NCBI GenBank assembly: GCA_023129325.1
Contig: JAGMCI010000008.1
Span: forward strand, 34,429 to 98,428
DNA from: Caldifarciminota bacterium
GTDB lineage: Bacteria > Hydrothermota > UBA3073 > JACQXS01 > JAGMCI01
DNA: 64,000 nt
Direction of reading: 5' to 3'
Part shown: positions 1 through 9,118 of the stretch, in pieces
Position numbering within the stretch: the stretch's first letter is position 1
How the letters are laid out: each line of letters begins with the position of its first letter
Program-made: the position numbers and the translations under genes
Notes under the pieces: model-generated
The model's database searches: none
The model's input: only the letters and a program-made list of their open reading frames with translations
Told to the model about the DNA's origin: nothing

Positions 1-1
1 A

Positions 2-1261
2 GCTAAGGGCTCCAAAATCATACTGAGTTCAGGTGCCAAATTTCCTTCAAAATGTGAGTATAAGAAGTTTTGTTTGCCAATTGAAGGGATAAGTCATATA
101 ATTACTAAAGCTGGCAAATTGCCTCCAACATCTGGTATTAAGTTAATAGGACTTAAGGGGGGAGATAATTTTTCTATTGATTCTTTATTTTTCACTCCTA
201 CCAGAATAGGTATTGGGATAACAAATTTTACAGAAAGGGAGAAAAATAAACTAATAGCCTTATTTATAGATTCTAAAACCCTTGAGACAAGACTCACTAT
301 AGCTCCATATTCAACTGGTATAACATTTTTCCCTTTCCAAAATGTTTATGCTGGTTCATTGAAAATTGAACAAGATGCTCTTTCTATTGATGATGTAAGA
401 TATTTTGTTCATCCTCTGCTACCTGAATTAAAAGTTCTCCTTGTTGGAAATTCAAGGGAACTCTTTTTCTTAAAAAATGCTTTATCTCCGGAAGAGGGAG
501 ACTCAAGGATTAGTGTGGAAATAAGCCCAAAAATCAAGAATCCGAGAAACTATGATGTGCTTGCCTTTTCCAGCATCAGTTCTGTATATATGGGAGAAAA
601 GACGCTTTCCTTTCCAAGAGAAGCGACAAGGCTGGATGACTTCCTGACTTTAAACTGGATTTCTAATACTCATCCCATATTTTCAGGTTTTAAGTTTCTA
701 CCTGAACTTAAGAAAATCAAGTTCACAAGAAGGAAAGTCATTCCTAAAGAAGGGAAAGTAATTGCCAGATTTTCTGATGGGACTCCAGCAATCATAGAGT
801 CCGCCTCAGGGGGACTTATTTTTTCTTTTCCATTAAGTCAAGTAGGAGAAGTTGTCCTATCACCACTTTTTGTCCCTTTAATGCACAGAGTAGCTTATTG
901 GTTAGCCGGAAAACCTATAGAGGAACATAATTTTATAGTTGGCGAGAGAGTAAAATTTAAGGTCCCTGAATTTAAGTCTTATAAATGTATTGGTCCAAGC
1001 TTAACCCAGGAGATTACACCAAAAATTGAGGCGGATGGAATCTATATTTGCATAATGCCTGAAACACCAGGTATTTATGAAATTGAAGGAATAACAAAGT
1101 TTGCCGTAAATATAAGTTCTAAACTTCTTCCTTCACCATTAAAGATTAAAGAAACACCTGCCTTGCCGGCAGGCAGGAAAGATTGGTTAAATTTAAAAAA
1201 GTTATTCTTTGTATTAGTTCTACTTTTGCTCGTAGCCGAATTAATAATAAGAAGATTTTAG
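2..1261 (+). CDS. BatA-like membrane protein, C-terminal part (partial at left edge)
   Basis: The frame is open from the left edge, so the N-terminus lies outside the window; a TTG at 74 is the first start-like codon inside. The visible part resembles the C-terminal half of BatA/VWA-associated ('aerotolerance') membrane proteins of the FCB group: a Rossmann-like stretch (LPELKVLLVGNS), then ARFSDGTPAIIES and LSPLFVPLMHRVAYWLAGK, a small beta domain, and one C-terminal membrane helix (about the last 25 residues). In this family the bulk lies in the periplasm. Two palindromes sit in frame: 800-814 (encodes SASGG) and 1157-1177 (encodes PALPAGR), each at a place where a surface loop is expected. 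Family assignment is from memory of motifs and is moderate. Confidence 0.6.
   Translation, partial: AKGSKIILSSGAKFPSKCEYKKFCLPIEGISHIITKAGKLPPTSGIKLIGLKGGDNFSIDSLFFTPTRIGIGITNFTEREKNKLIALFIDSKTLETRLTIAPYSTGITFFPFQNVYAGSLKIEQDALSIDDVRYFVHPLLPELKVLLVGNSRELFFLKNALSPEEGDSRISVEISPKIKNPRNYDVLAFSSISSVYMGEKTLSFPREATRLDDFLTLNWISNTHPIFSGFKFLPELKKIKFTRRKVIPKEGKVIARFSDGTPAIIESASGGLIFSFPLSQVGEVVLSPLFVPLMHRVAYWLAGKPIEEHNFIVGERVKFKVPEFKSYKCIGPSLTQEITPKIEADGIYICIMPETPGIYEIEGITKFAVNISSKLLPSPLKIKETPALPAGRKDWLNLKKLFFVLVLLLLVAELIIRRF
800..814. repeat. Family B palindrome (CCGCCTCAGGCGG type), in frame
   Basis: Near-palindrome tccgcctcagggggac (one arm base changed) inside the BatA-like gene, read as S-A-S-G-G. 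Same frame as all other genic family B copies in the window. Confidence 0.7.
1157..1177. repeat. Family C palindrome (CCTGCC...GGCAGG type), in frame
   Basis: Inverted repeat with arms CCTGCC and GGCAGG around TTGCC near the 3' end of the BatA-like gene, just before the C-terminal membrane helix. It is read as PALPAGR. Confidence 0.7.
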
Positions 1262-1278
1262 GATAATGGATTAAATTT

Positions 1279-1371
1279 TGAAACCGTAACCACAGATTAC
1301 ACAGAGTTTCACTGGAGAAACAGAAAAGAGAAATATCTGTGTCTATCTGCGTTTATCTGCGGTTAATACAG
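1279..1371. repeat. Dispersed CACAGATT-type repeat, spacer copy
   Basis: Imperfect hairpin: left arm ccacagattacacagag, right arm (from about 1335) tctgtgtctatctgcgtttatctgcggtt. It fills the spacer before lptD and contains a spurious GTG start at 1339. Confidence 0.75.
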
Positions 1372-3306
1372 ATGATTTTTATTCTCTTTATTCTTGTTAC
1401 AAAAATTGATACAACTGAGGTTTATTATACTGGCGACACACTTCACTATTTATGGCAAGAAGGCATAATCTGGCTTACAGGACACGCTGAACTTAAGACA
1501 CCTGATATAATTACTAAAGCTGATACTATAAAATATGATTCAAATAAAAACTTTGTCACAGCTTATGGCAATCCTATTCTCTGGGTCGGCAAACAGGAAA
1601 TAAGTGGCAAAAAGATGTTATATGACTTGAATACAGGCTACGGCATCATCTATGATGGACGAACCCAAATTCAGAAGGGTTGGTTTGACGGCAAAATTAT
1701 AAGAAAAGTTGGAAAAAAAGTCCTTAATGTAGATTATGGTAAATTTACAACTTGTAACCTTAATCCTCCTCATTATTATTTTTGGGGCAGACGACTTAAG
1801 GTATATGTTGATGATATGATATACACGAAACCGCTTGTTTTATGCGTAAAAGGCATTCCCCTTTTTATTGCTCCTTTCTGGTGGTTTCCAATTAAGAAAG
1901 GAAGACAATCTGGGTTCCTTTATCCAAAAATTGGAAAGTCTGAGGGTGAAGGAAGGTATGTCAAAAATATTGCCTATTATTGGGTAATAAATAAGTGGTC
2001 AGATGCTACTTTTATATTTGATTATTTTGAGAAAATGGGACCAAGATTATTGCTTGAAGGAAGGTGGAGTATTAAGCCTTTACTTTTAGGGAACTTTAAT
2101 GCCTCTTATATAGTTGAAAGAGAAGGAAAAATAAAAAGAGGAGCAATTGATTTTACGCATTCTCAAAGACTTGGACACAGATTCTCTTTGAGAGCAAGTG
2201 GGAACTTTGTGAGTGATGCAGAATATAAAGTTGATTATGAAGAGACTCAACTTGTCTCACTTGATAAAATACTAACCTCATATTTAGCAGTTACTAAATT
2301 ATGGGACTTGGGAGGGGTAAACTTTGTAGTACAGGATAGAAAATACCTTGACAGGGATACAGAAGAAAAACTTCTTCCTAAGTTTACTTACAATCTTAAT
2401 TCTATAAGAATATTGGGTGGCTATTTCTCTTATGGTGGGGCATTTACAAACTCCATCTCCCGAGATAAATATTCAGAAAAAAGTGAACGATGCTCTAACA
2501 ATAGGTTTAGATTATCCTTTCCATTTAAGATAATACGGTATTTAAGTGTTTCGCCAGCAACAAGCCAAAATTATACTTATAGAGTAAAAGACCTTTTGTA
2601 TAAATCTTATCAAGGGTCATATTCTGTGACATTTTCAACAAATATTTATGGTAGGACAATACTTAAACCTGAACTCAGACACATTATGAGTCCAAGAATA
2701 TCTTACTCTTGGGAAGACAGCAAAGTCTGGACAGGTGCAGAGATTTCAACATCTAAAAAGAAAGCCTGTTCCTTTTCAATTTCAAATAATTTTTATGCGC
2801 TAATTGGGGAAAAGAAATGGTCACTTGCAAGACTTAACCTTGGTAGCTCATGGAACTTTGATGAGTCAAGAGTCAATCCTGTAAGTATTTCGCTTTACTC
2901 AAATCCTTTTCCCTTGATTAATTCACGGGCGTTTGCAACCTATAAGCCTTATGATGAACTCGAGAAATTTAAATTTGAGAGGCTTACGAGTTCTTATAAC
3001 TTTCATAAAAAGGATTTTTCACTTTCTATGACTTATAATTGGGTTCCAGAGCGTGACCAAAGTCTATGGGGCACTGTTAAGATGCATCTCACAAAGAACT
3101 GGAATCTAACTCTTTCAAGAAGATATGATTTAAGAGAAAGAGAAATAGTTGGCGAAAGTTTTTCTCTTTATCGGGATTTGCATTGCTGGGAAGCATTATT
3201 TAATTTTAGTAGATATGGTGAGCACTGGAGGTATGATTTTAAGCTCAAGTTAAAAGCGATTCCGGAAATAAAGGTAGGAAAAGGAATAATTGGAATTTTT
3301 CTTTAA
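1372..3306 (+). CDS. lptD: LPS-assembly outer-membrane protein LptD (OstA family)
   Basis: About 644 residues, the beta-barrel translocon that inserts lipopolysaccharide into the outer leaflet of the outer membrane. After a short hydrophobic N-terminus (MIFILFILVTK) comes an OstA/LptA-like jellyroll (GDTLHYLWQEGIIWLTGHAE, ITKADTIKYDSN, VTAYGNPILW), then the family signature around ARLKVYVDD/IPLFIAPFWWFPIKKGRQSGFLYPKIG-like residues, and a C-terminal half of alternating aromatic strands typical of a barrel. An upstream GTG at 1339 lies inside a dispersed repeat, so I chose ATG 1372. It shows the cell has an outer membrane. No clear Shine-Dalgarno is visible. It converges with, and overlaps by 4 bases, the next small gene. 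Confidence 0.88.
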   Translation: MIFILFILVTKIDTTEVYYTGDTLHYLWQEGIIWLTGHAELKTPDIITKADTIKYDSNKNFVTAYGNPILWVGKQEISGKKMLYDLNTGYGIIYDGRTQIQKGWFDGKIIRKVGKKVLNVDYGKFTTCNLNPPHYYFWGRRLKVYVDDMIYTKPLVLCVKGIPLFIAPFWWFPIKKGRQSGFLYPKIGKSEGEGRYVKNIAYYWVINKWSDATFIFDYFEKMGPRLLLEGRWSIKPLLLGNFNASYIVEREGKIKRGAIDFTHSQRLGHRFSLRASGNFVSDAEYKVDYEETQLVSLDKILTSYLAVTKLWDLGGVNFVVQDRKYLDRDTEEKLLPKFTYNLNSIRILGGYFSYGGAFTNSISRDKYSEKSERCSNNRFRLSFPFKIIRYLSVSPATSQNYTYRVKDLLYKSYQGSYSVTFSTNIYGRTILKPELRHIMSPRISYSWEDSKVWTGAEISTSKKKACSFSISNNFYALIGEKKWSLARLNLGSSWNFDESRVNPVSISLYSNPFPLINSRAFATYKPYDELEKFKFERLTSSYNFHKKDFSLSMTYNWVPERDQSLWGTVKMHLTKNWNLTLSRRYDLREREIVGESFSLYRDLHCWEALFNFSRYGEHWRYDFKLKLKAIPEIKVGKGIIGIFL

Positions 3307-3596
3307 TTAGGAATGGGGGCAAGCTTCTTTTTGATGCTTTGATTTAGCAGTTTTATCTCTTCAGGTGATAAATTTTGTGAGTTGAGAAATTCATCCCATT
3401 TCCCATATTGCTTGTAGTATTCAATACATTTCTTAATCAGCGCAGTCTTTAAATGTTCTTTTGCAAAAATAGAGATACTCTCTTCTATTATTGTCCTGGT
3501 TTGTGCTTCAATCTTGGCGGCATATATCTGTTTCCAGACAAATAAAACAACAACAAGAGATAGGGCAGGACAAATAACGATTAGTAAGAATATCAT
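3303..3596 (-). CDS. Small single-span membrane protein, function unknown
   Basis: I do not recognise a family. Starting at ATG 3596 gives about 97 residues: an N-terminal membrane helix (MIFLLIVICPALSLVVVLFVW) followed by a charged helical tail with EESISIFAKEHLKTALIKKCIEYYKQYG. An in-frame GTG at 3629 would add MARFLLLNKEK. The topology suggests a membrane-anchored periplasmic or cytoplasmic helix. It overlaps the lptD stop by 4 bases on the other strand. Confidence 0.55.
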   Translation of the reverse strand: MIFLLIVICPALSLVVVLFVWKQIYAAKIEAQTRTIIEESISIFAKEHLKTALIKKCIEYYKQYGKWDEFLNSQNLSPEEIKLLNQSIKKKLAPIPN

Positions 3597-3783
3597 TTTT
3601 TCTTTATTTAATAGCAAAAAGCGTGCCACTTAGCACTGAATACCACAGATAATGACACGGAAACGCACAGAACCTTAATCTATGTAATTCTATGTTTATG
3701 TCTTATTTATCTAAGGTATGCAAATATTGCACACCTCATTAAAAAACCTAAATCCTAAGCACGAAATCCAAAATTCTAAACAT

Positions 3784-3807
3784 CCCGCACTTATGCATAA
3801 GTGCGGG
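3784..3807. repeat. Family A palindrome (CCCGCAC...GTGCGGG)
   Basis: Perfect 24-bp palindrome, CCCGCACTTATG then its complement. Founding example of the family that is also found inside rnpB, a HEPN-like gene and a DNA methyltransferase gene. Confidence 0.85.
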
Positions 3808-3873
3808 GCCAATTTCCCCAAAGTTTGGGATTTAAAGAATTAGAATTTCGGATTTATGGTATCTGTATCCTCC

Positions 3874-3892
3874 CTACCTGACGGCAGGCAGG
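3874..3892. repeat. Family C palindrome, spacer copy
   Basis: ctacctgacggcaggcagg; arms CCTG/CAGG with the GACGGCAGG core seen again at 22428-22445. Confidence 0.6.
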
Positions 3893-3904
3893 AGCGGTTA
3901 TTAT

Positions 3905-3989
3905 TGGGCGAGGAGGGACTCGAACCCTCACGGGCAAAATTACCCAAGGGATTTTAAGTCCCTTATGTCTACCATTCCATCACTCGCCC
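3905..3989 (-). tRNA. tRNA-Leu (anticodon UAA)
   Basis: Cloverleaf on the minus strand with acceptor GGGCGAG/CTCGCCC, anticodon loop CTTAAAA, a long class II variable arm, T-loop GGTTCGAGTCC and discriminator A. CCA is not encoded. There is no intron here, although this is the tRNA that carries a group I intron in cyanobacteria and plastids. Confidence 0.93.
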
Positions 3990-4193
3990 AGAAAAGCAGT
4001 TTTAGTGAAGAGTTATTATTTTTTATTAAAGAACGATACCAGAATTTATACTATTCCTAAAATGCTAAGATGTCAAGAAAATTTTAAGGGAAATATTTCA
4101 GCAGAAAATTTGTGCCATATTTGTGTGAAAAAGTAGGGAAAATGTGTTCAGTGATTAAATAAATCGTGTGCCTACTAACAAGTTCTTGATTAT

Positions 4194-6212
4194 CTAAGAG
4201 TTTTCCTTTAAATACCTGTCAAACCAGCGTCTAATATGATTTAGCCTTTCAATGCGCCTGTCTGTTCGACCTCCGCGCGATAGACCATGCGGTTCTTCTG
4301 GAAAACGAACCATTTCAGTATCTACCCCTAATTTCTTTAATGCAACAAAAATTTGCTCATCTTGTTCAATAGGGCATCGTAAATCTTGCTCACTGTGAAT
4401 GACAAGGGTTGGAGTCTTAGCATTGCCAATATATTTCATAGGAGATTGTCGCCAATAATTTTCAAAACTCTCCCATGGAGGTTTATCTCCAAACTCCTCT
4501 TGAAAAGCCCAGTTGAAGTCGCTCGAGCCATACATACTAATCAGGTTGCTTACACTCCTCTGCGTGACCGCCGCTTTGAACCGATTTGTGTGTCCAATAA
4601 TCCAGTTTGTCATATAACCACCATAACTACCACCTGTGACCCCCATTCTTTTTTTATCAATATATGGTCTTTTCTCAATAAAATCAACAAATGCCATCAA
4701 ATCATCATAATCCGTTGTTCCCCAATTATTCCAGATTGCTTTAGAGTGCTTTTCACCATACCCTTGCCCACCGCGTGGATTGCAAAAATATACAATATAC
4801 CCCTGTGCGGCTAAATAATAAAACTCATGCATAAAGAAATTTCCATACTGGACTCTTGGACCACCATGAATTTCTAAAATTGAAGGATATTTTTTATTTT
4901 TATTAAAATCAGGTGGTTTAAGAATCCATCCTTGTAAATCGTTATCAACTGCTCCTTTAAACCAAACTTCTTCAATTTTTCCTAAGTTTATTGCTCGTAA
5001 TAAATTTTCATTGATATGTGTTAACTTACGAGCACGTTTAGCAGGTATATTATAAAGCCAGATTTCTCCTATATCTTTCATATCTGCATGGAAATAAATA
5101 AGTTTTGACTGGTCTTTGTTAAAACTAAATGAACCCACAACTCCTTTATCGCCAATTATTGTTTTTAAACTTTCACCATTTAACATTATTGATTTAAGGA
5201 CAGTATTTCCATGATGTGCTACTTGAAAATAAAGTGTTTTCCCGTCATTTGACCAAGTAGGTAGCATCATCCTCACTCCACCAGGTATGTCGTTAATTGT
5301 CCAACTCGATACATTAAAGTCAAATTTTTCTGTTAAATTCTTTGCTTCTCCCCTGCCATTTGTAGGAACAATCCATAAACAAATATTTTTCCATCCTTGA
5401 CCTCGGCCTTTTCTACCATAGTAAGCAATGTATTTACCATCTGGTGAGAAATTAGGCATACCCTTTGGGCCTGAGGGTGTCTTAATTTTATGAAACTTGC
5501 CGCCAGTTGCTGGTATTATAAATAAATCTATCACATCTGGAGCAAAGTCAGGGTCTCTACTTCTATTAGAACAAAAAACTATTTTCTCTCCATCAGGTGA
5601 CCAACGAGGAGACCATTCATCATAAATAGCGCTATTAGTTAATTGTTTGCCTTTCCCGGTGCGTGCATTAATTGTCCAGATATGCCAGCGTTCTTTTGGC
5701 AAAAATCCTTTTCCATCTTCTTTGTAAAAAACACGTGTGATATGGCGGGAAATAATGCCTAATTTTTTCTTTTGTTCATCCTTTTCCCGTTCAATATCTT
5801 CTTTATCCTTTTTTCTAAACATACAGACAAACTGCTTACTATCAGGTGACCACTCAAAAGAGTCAATATTGCCTTTTAAGTTAGTTAGTTTTTTTGCTTC
5901 TCCACCTTGAAATGGGATAATATAAATTTGTGGTTGTTTTTTATCAGCTCTGTTTGAAATAAAAGCAATCTTTTTACCATCAGGTGACCATTTTGGATTG
6001 CTATCTACTTGATTGCCATAAGTAAATTGTCTTGCACGACCTCCATTGGTTGGCACAACCCAGAGATTAGAGTATCTTTTTTTAGTTTTTTTATCAACTC
6101 TATCAACGCAAAAGACAATATTATTTCCATCAGGTGCGATTTCAGAGTTAGAAACAAGTTTAAAACGATATAAATCTTCCGCAGTAATTTTGTGGGTTTT
6201 CAATTTAGCCAT
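4194..6212 (-). CDS. S9 family prolyl oligopeptidase / acylaminoacyl-peptidase-like
   Basis: 672 residues. The N-terminal ~400 residues form a TolB/WD40-like propeller with repeated motifs (PKWSPDGKKIAFISNR, PRWSPDGEKIVFCSNR, PNFSPDGKYIAYYG). The C-terminal alpha/beta-hydrolase domain has the nucleophile in GGSYGGYMT (Ser529), the acid in SEQDLRCP (Asp610) and the base in EEPHGLS (His642). The length is normal for the family. There is no signal peptide, so it is probably a cytoplasmic peptidase trimming small peptides. A purine-rich GGGGGAAGG sits just before ATG. It follows a spacer with tRNA-Leu and is co-oriented with the EamA gene upstream. Confidence 0.9.
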   Translation of the reverse strand: MAKLKTHKITAEDLYRFKLVSNSEIAPDGNNIVFCVDRVDKKTKKRYSNLWVVPTNGGRARQFTYGNQVDSNPKWSPDGKKIAFISNRADKKQPQIYIIPFQGGEAKKLTNLKGNIDSFEWSPDSKQFVCMFRKKDKEDIEREKDEQKKKLGIISRHITRVFYKEDGKGFLPKERWHIWTINARTGKGKQLTNSAIYDEWSPRWSPDGEKIVFCSNRSRDPDFAPDVIDLFIIPATGGKFHKIKTPSGPKGMPNFSPDGKYIAYYGRKGRGQGWKNICLWIVPTNGRGEAKNLTEKFDFNVSSWTINDIPGGVRMMLPTWSNDGKTLYFQVAHHGNTVLKSIMLNGESLKTIIGDKGVVGSFSFNKDQSKLIYFHADMKDIGEIWLYNIPAKRARKLTHINENLLRAINLGKIEEVWFKGAVDNDLQGWILKPPDFNKNKKYPSILEIHGGPRVQYGNFFMHEFYYLAAQGYIVYFCNPRGGQGYGEKHSKAIWNNWGTTDYDDLMAFVDFIEKRPYIDKKRMGVTGGSYGGYMTNWIIGHTNRFKAAVTQRSVSNLISMYGSSDFNWAFQEEFGDKPPWESFENYWRQSPMKYIGNAKTPTLVIHSEQDLRCPIEQDEQIFVALKKLGVDTEMVRFPEEPHGLSRGGRTDRRIERLNHIRRWFDRYLKENS

Positions 6213-6281
6213 CCTTCCCCCTTTTATTTTTTATTGTTTTTTTATTGTACATTAAGCTATAATAAAAGTCAACTTTTTATA

Positions 6282-7178
6282 TTAACCAAGAACAACAAAA
6301 ATAGCTCCAGAAAGGGCAAGTGCAATTGCTATAATACGCCTGAGTGTGATAGGTTCTTTCAGGAAAATGGTGGCTAATATGAAGATAAAAATGCTGCTTG
6401 TTTGATTTAATACTGATGAGATAGAGGCTTGAGTAAATCTCATTCCTGCCAACCAAATAAACATTGTCAGATACGTTCCAATAAAAGACCCACTGATTGT
6501 GTAACCCAAACTGCGAGTGGAAAAAAGTGATGAAATAATTTTATGCCGTGATGGATAAAATAAAGTAATAAAAATAAGAAAAACAACACCACCTAATAAA
6601 CGAATTTCTGTTGTCCATAATAAAGGATTTTGTTCAAGTAATGGTTTTATCATTACAATACTTACAGCTTGTATAGCCATTGCAGATACTCCCCAGAAGA
6701 TTCCAATTAAAAGGTCTTTACGGCTTATTTTGCCTATCTTTTTTATATAAATTGTTGAAAGTGCAGCAGAAATAATTAATAGTGCACCTATAATTTGTAA
6801 AATGGTTAAGCTTTCTTTTAACCATATTACAGAAAGACCTATAATGAATGGACTATACATACAGTCAACAATAGCTGATAAGCCCGCTCCTATTCGATTT
6901 AAACTTTTTAAAAAGAGTGTATCGCTAATTCCTACACCAAGAATTCCGCTTAAAATAAGTAGAAAATAAGTATTATAAGGAACCTGGCGGATTATTGCTA
7001 TATTAAATATCCACATTGTAGGAAGGAATAAAACTGTAGCAAGAAGGTTCTTAAATAAGTTTAAGGCAAGTGGATGAACTGTTTCTCCACTTTTCTTAAA
7101 AAGTATAACTGCAAATGCCCAGATTAGTGCAGCTAAAAGTGATAGAAATTGTCCAAAATATGGGATTGTTTCATTCAT
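6282..7178 (-). CDS. EamA/DMT-family transporter
   Basis: 298 residues with about ten hydrophobic helices arranged as two EamA repeats (first ends near residue 140, second starts near SRKDLLIGIFWG). This is the inner-membrane drug/metabolite transporter superfamily; the substrate cannot be told from sequence. The final repeat contains the characteristic stretch SSVLNQTSSIFIFILATIFLKEP. A promoter (TTGCTT 7212-7207, 16 nt, TAGCAT 7190-7185) ends 6 nt before ATG, so the mRNA is probably leaderless. Confidence 0.85.
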   Translation of the reverse strand: MNETIPYFGQFLSLLAALIWAFAVILFKKSGETVHPLALNLFKNLLATVLFLPTMWIFNIAIIRQVPYNTYFLLILSGILGVGISDTLFLKSLNRIGAGLSAIVDCMYSPFIIGLSVIWLKESLTILQIIGALLIISAALSTIYIKKIGKISRKDLLIGIFWGVSAMAIQAVSIVMIKPLLEQNPLLWTTEIRLLGGVVFLIFITLFYPSRHKIISSLFSTRSLGYTISGSFIGTYLTMFIWLAGMRFTQASISSVLNQTSSIFIFILATIFLKEPITLRRIIAIALALSGAIFVVLG

Positions 7179-7519
7179 AATTTTATGCTACAATATTTTA
7201 TTATAAAAGCAAGTTTTAATAGACAGGAGTTTCCCCATTTTTTCAGGTTTTTCTCTATAAACTGCTAAATAAACAGTAAATGCAAAATGACCTTGTATCC
7301 ACAAAGCATTTTATAAACAGGGATTGGATAAGATTAAAAGAGATTTTTTTGCCTCTTGATTTCTCTTTAAATCCCTGTTAATCCCGCACATAACCTATGT
7401 GCGGGATATGTGTTCCATTTCTTTCTTTGTCCTTTTTCTTATTTGTCAACGAATTAGTCCATCATCCGTTAGTTAACGGAAACGGGTTGGGAGGAAATTT
7501 TGGGGAATGTTCAAATTTA
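7179..7519. repeat. Gene-free spacer: long imperfect hairpin plus family A palindrome
   Basis: No gene seen. 7314-7378 forms an imperfect hairpin with arms aacagggatt / aatccctgtt; the same AACAGGGATTTAAAGAGATT text recurs at 20345-20372 and 41711-41740. The family A palindrome 7383-7405 follows directly. Confidence 0.65.
7383..7405. repeat. Family A palindrome
   Basis: 23-bp palindrome, CCCGCACATA-ACC-TATGTGCGGG. Confidence 0.85.
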
Positions 7520-7591
<72 letters not shown>

Positions 7592-7677
7592 ACAAACGGC
7601 AGTGATTAGTGCAGAGTGGTTAGTGATGAAAAGCGAAAACTTGTTACTAATCCCTAACCACTATTCCCTGATTTTAA

Positions 7678-7750
7678 AGCGGGCGATGGGATTTGAACCC
7701 ACGACCTTCTGCTTGGCAAGCAGACGTTCTACCAACTGAACTACACCCGC
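7678..7750 (-). tRNA. tRNA-Gly (anticodon GCC)
   Basis: Minus-strand cloverleaf: acceptor GCGGGTG/CGCCCGC (one G-U pair), anticodon loop TTGCCAA, T-loop GGTTCAAATCC, discriminator U. No encoded CCA. The 7592-7677 spacer to tRNA-Cys holds the TTAGTGATTAGTG-type repeat. Confidence 0.93.
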
Positions 7751-7796
7751 ACAATTAAAAATATAATACAAAAATTGACTTTGTCAAGAAAAAAAG

Positions 7797-7965
7797 AAGC
7801 CACAGATTACACAGATTGTATCAAGTGGCATATTAGAGGACCAAAATATCAGTGGGAAGGGTACCAGTAACTCAGAACATCAGTTCCGATATGCTAATAA
7901 TCTGATATTCTGCCCACTGATTTGCGGATATTCTAATATACTTAACAATTATCTGTGAAATCAAT
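7797..7965. repeat. CACAGATT-type repeat with long central insert
   Basis: gccacagattacacagatt at 7799 and its rough complement ttatctgtgaaatcaatggc near 7950 enclose a second inverted arrangement (catattagaggaccaaaatatcagtggg / cccactgatttgcggatattctaatat). Confidence 0.6.
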
Positions 7966-7969
7966 GGCT

Positions 7970-9046
7970 TTACTTTCTAAGTTCCTTATAAGGGAACCCT
8001 TTTTTCTGGTGCCAGGCTTTTGGATTTTTGAAGTAATTTGTTATTTCGGCATACTCTTCATCAGTTAAACAAGTTATGAGTCGGGGAATAGCAGTTGAAA
8101 GAGCGGCATCCCGATTTGTTAAATAATGAAGATTTACACCTTTTGATTTTAAAGTTTCTTTCCCTTTTTGCTGTCTGTCAAAGATTACAAGACAATCATT
8201 GACTTGGGCACCCCGTGCCTTAAGCTCATTTATCACTCTTTCCTTCCCCCAACCCTTGACAATAGTATCATCAACAAGGAGAACCTTTTTCATATAAATT
8301 TCGTGTTCCTTTATCTCAAGTAGAGAAGCTTCTTTATATTTTTTTTCACGCCTTGTAAAAAATGATGGTTTATTAAGCTTCTCGCCAAGCAAAGTGCCAA
8401 ATTGGATACCTCCTGATTCAATACTGCAGATGATATCAAAATCTAACTTGCTTATAAGAGTGGCTGCTTCACTTATTATAAAATCATTGTATCTATTATA
8501 TCTGGATAAACACTTAACATCAATGTAGAATGGACTATAATTTTTTCGTTCATCAACTTTAAAAAAAGGCTTTAAGTCTCCCAGACTTACCTTGATAGCG
8601 CCAATTTGCCATAAAAGGGCGGCAATAATTTCATTGAGGCTACCTTTTACATTTTCCATTATGTATTCAATGTCCTCTTTCACTTCTTTTTGGTCCCTAA
8701 AGATTCTGTAAAATTTCTTCGCCTCTTGTTCATTTTGTAACTCTATGGAAATGCCAGTAGTAGTGAGGCTATAAATTATAAAGTGTAGTAATGTGGGCTT
8801 ATCTTGACACAATATTGGATAAGTATAGGCATTGGCTTCGCTCTTGCATAAGCCAATTTTTATTGCCTTCTCGTTAATTTTGCTCTTGTATAGATTAAAT
8901 ATATCTTTTGCAAGAGTATCAAGTTCTTTTAATTCAAAAGTCGTCGGCGAAGATGCTTTAATGATATTTCTTTTCTGCTTACCGGAAGATTTATCCGGCG
9001 AGCAGGTAATTTCAATCTTATTAAATGTGAGCTGTGTTAACTTCAT
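7970..9046 (-). CDS. Orotate-phosphoribosyltransferase-like protein with N-terminal extension
   Basis: 358 residues, much longer than typical PyrE (~200). The C-terminal ~190 residues are a type I phosphoribosyltransferase domain: IICSIESGGIQFGTLL followed by the PRPP-binding motif VLLVDDTIVKGWG and DCLVIFDRQQKGKETL, which is most like OPRT. The first ~150 residues match nothing I recognise. It could be the pyrimidine-pathway OPRT or a paralogue of different specificity. It lies downstream of the PHP phosphatase gene with a 47-nt perfect-stem hairpin between them. No palindromic insertion was found in it. Confidence 0.65.
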   Translation of the reverse strand: MKLTQLTFNKIEITCSPDKSSGKQKRNIIKASSPTTFELKELDTLAKDIFNLYKSKINEKAIKIGLCKSEANAYTYPILCQDKPTLLHFIIYSLTTTGISIELQNEQEAKKFYRIFRDQKEVKEDIEYIMENVKGSLNEIIAALLWQIGAIKVSLGDLKPFFKVDERKNYSPFYIDVKCLSRYNRYNDFIISEAATLISKLDFDIICSIESGGIQFGTLLGEKLNKPSFFTRREKKYKEASLLEIKEHEIYMKKVLLVDDTIVKGWGKERVINELKARGAQVNDCLVIFDRQQKGKETLKSKGVNLHYLTNRDAALSTAIPRLITCLTDEEYAEITNYFKNPKAWHQKKGFPYKELRK

Positions 9047-9070
9047 GGCACTCTATCAACTAAATTTATA

Positions 9071-9117
9071 GCCACTGATTACACAGATTATTTATTGAAA
9101 TCCGTGTAATCTGTGGC
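9071..9117. repeat. CACAGATT-type repeat forming a compact hairpin
   Basis: gccactgattacacagatt and aatccgtgtaatctgtggc are complementary over 19 nt with two mismatches and a 9-nt loop. It sits 1 nt after the PHP gene stop and is the cleanest example of the repeat as a single hairpin. Confidence 0.85.
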
Positions 9118-9118
9118 T

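Larger units (their letters stand above)
3597..3904. repeat. Repeat-filled spacer with several repeat types
   Basis: No gene seen. In order: CACAGATT-like text (3640-3715); AAATCC-type repeat (3742-3780 and 3820-3860, e.g. cctaaatcctaagcacgaaatcc); the family A palindrome at 3784-3807 nested between those two AAATCC arms; then a family C palindrome at 3874-3892. Confidence 0.75.

Noticed and set aside
4386..4814. 142-codon open frame on the plus strand
   Set aside because: Shadow of the S9 peptidase gene on the other strand, which has full catalytic motifs.
9071..9117. CACAGATT repeats considered as a CRISPR array
   Set aside because: No regular repeat-spacer spacing, repeats are imperfect and in both orientations in scattered spacers, and no cas gene is present.
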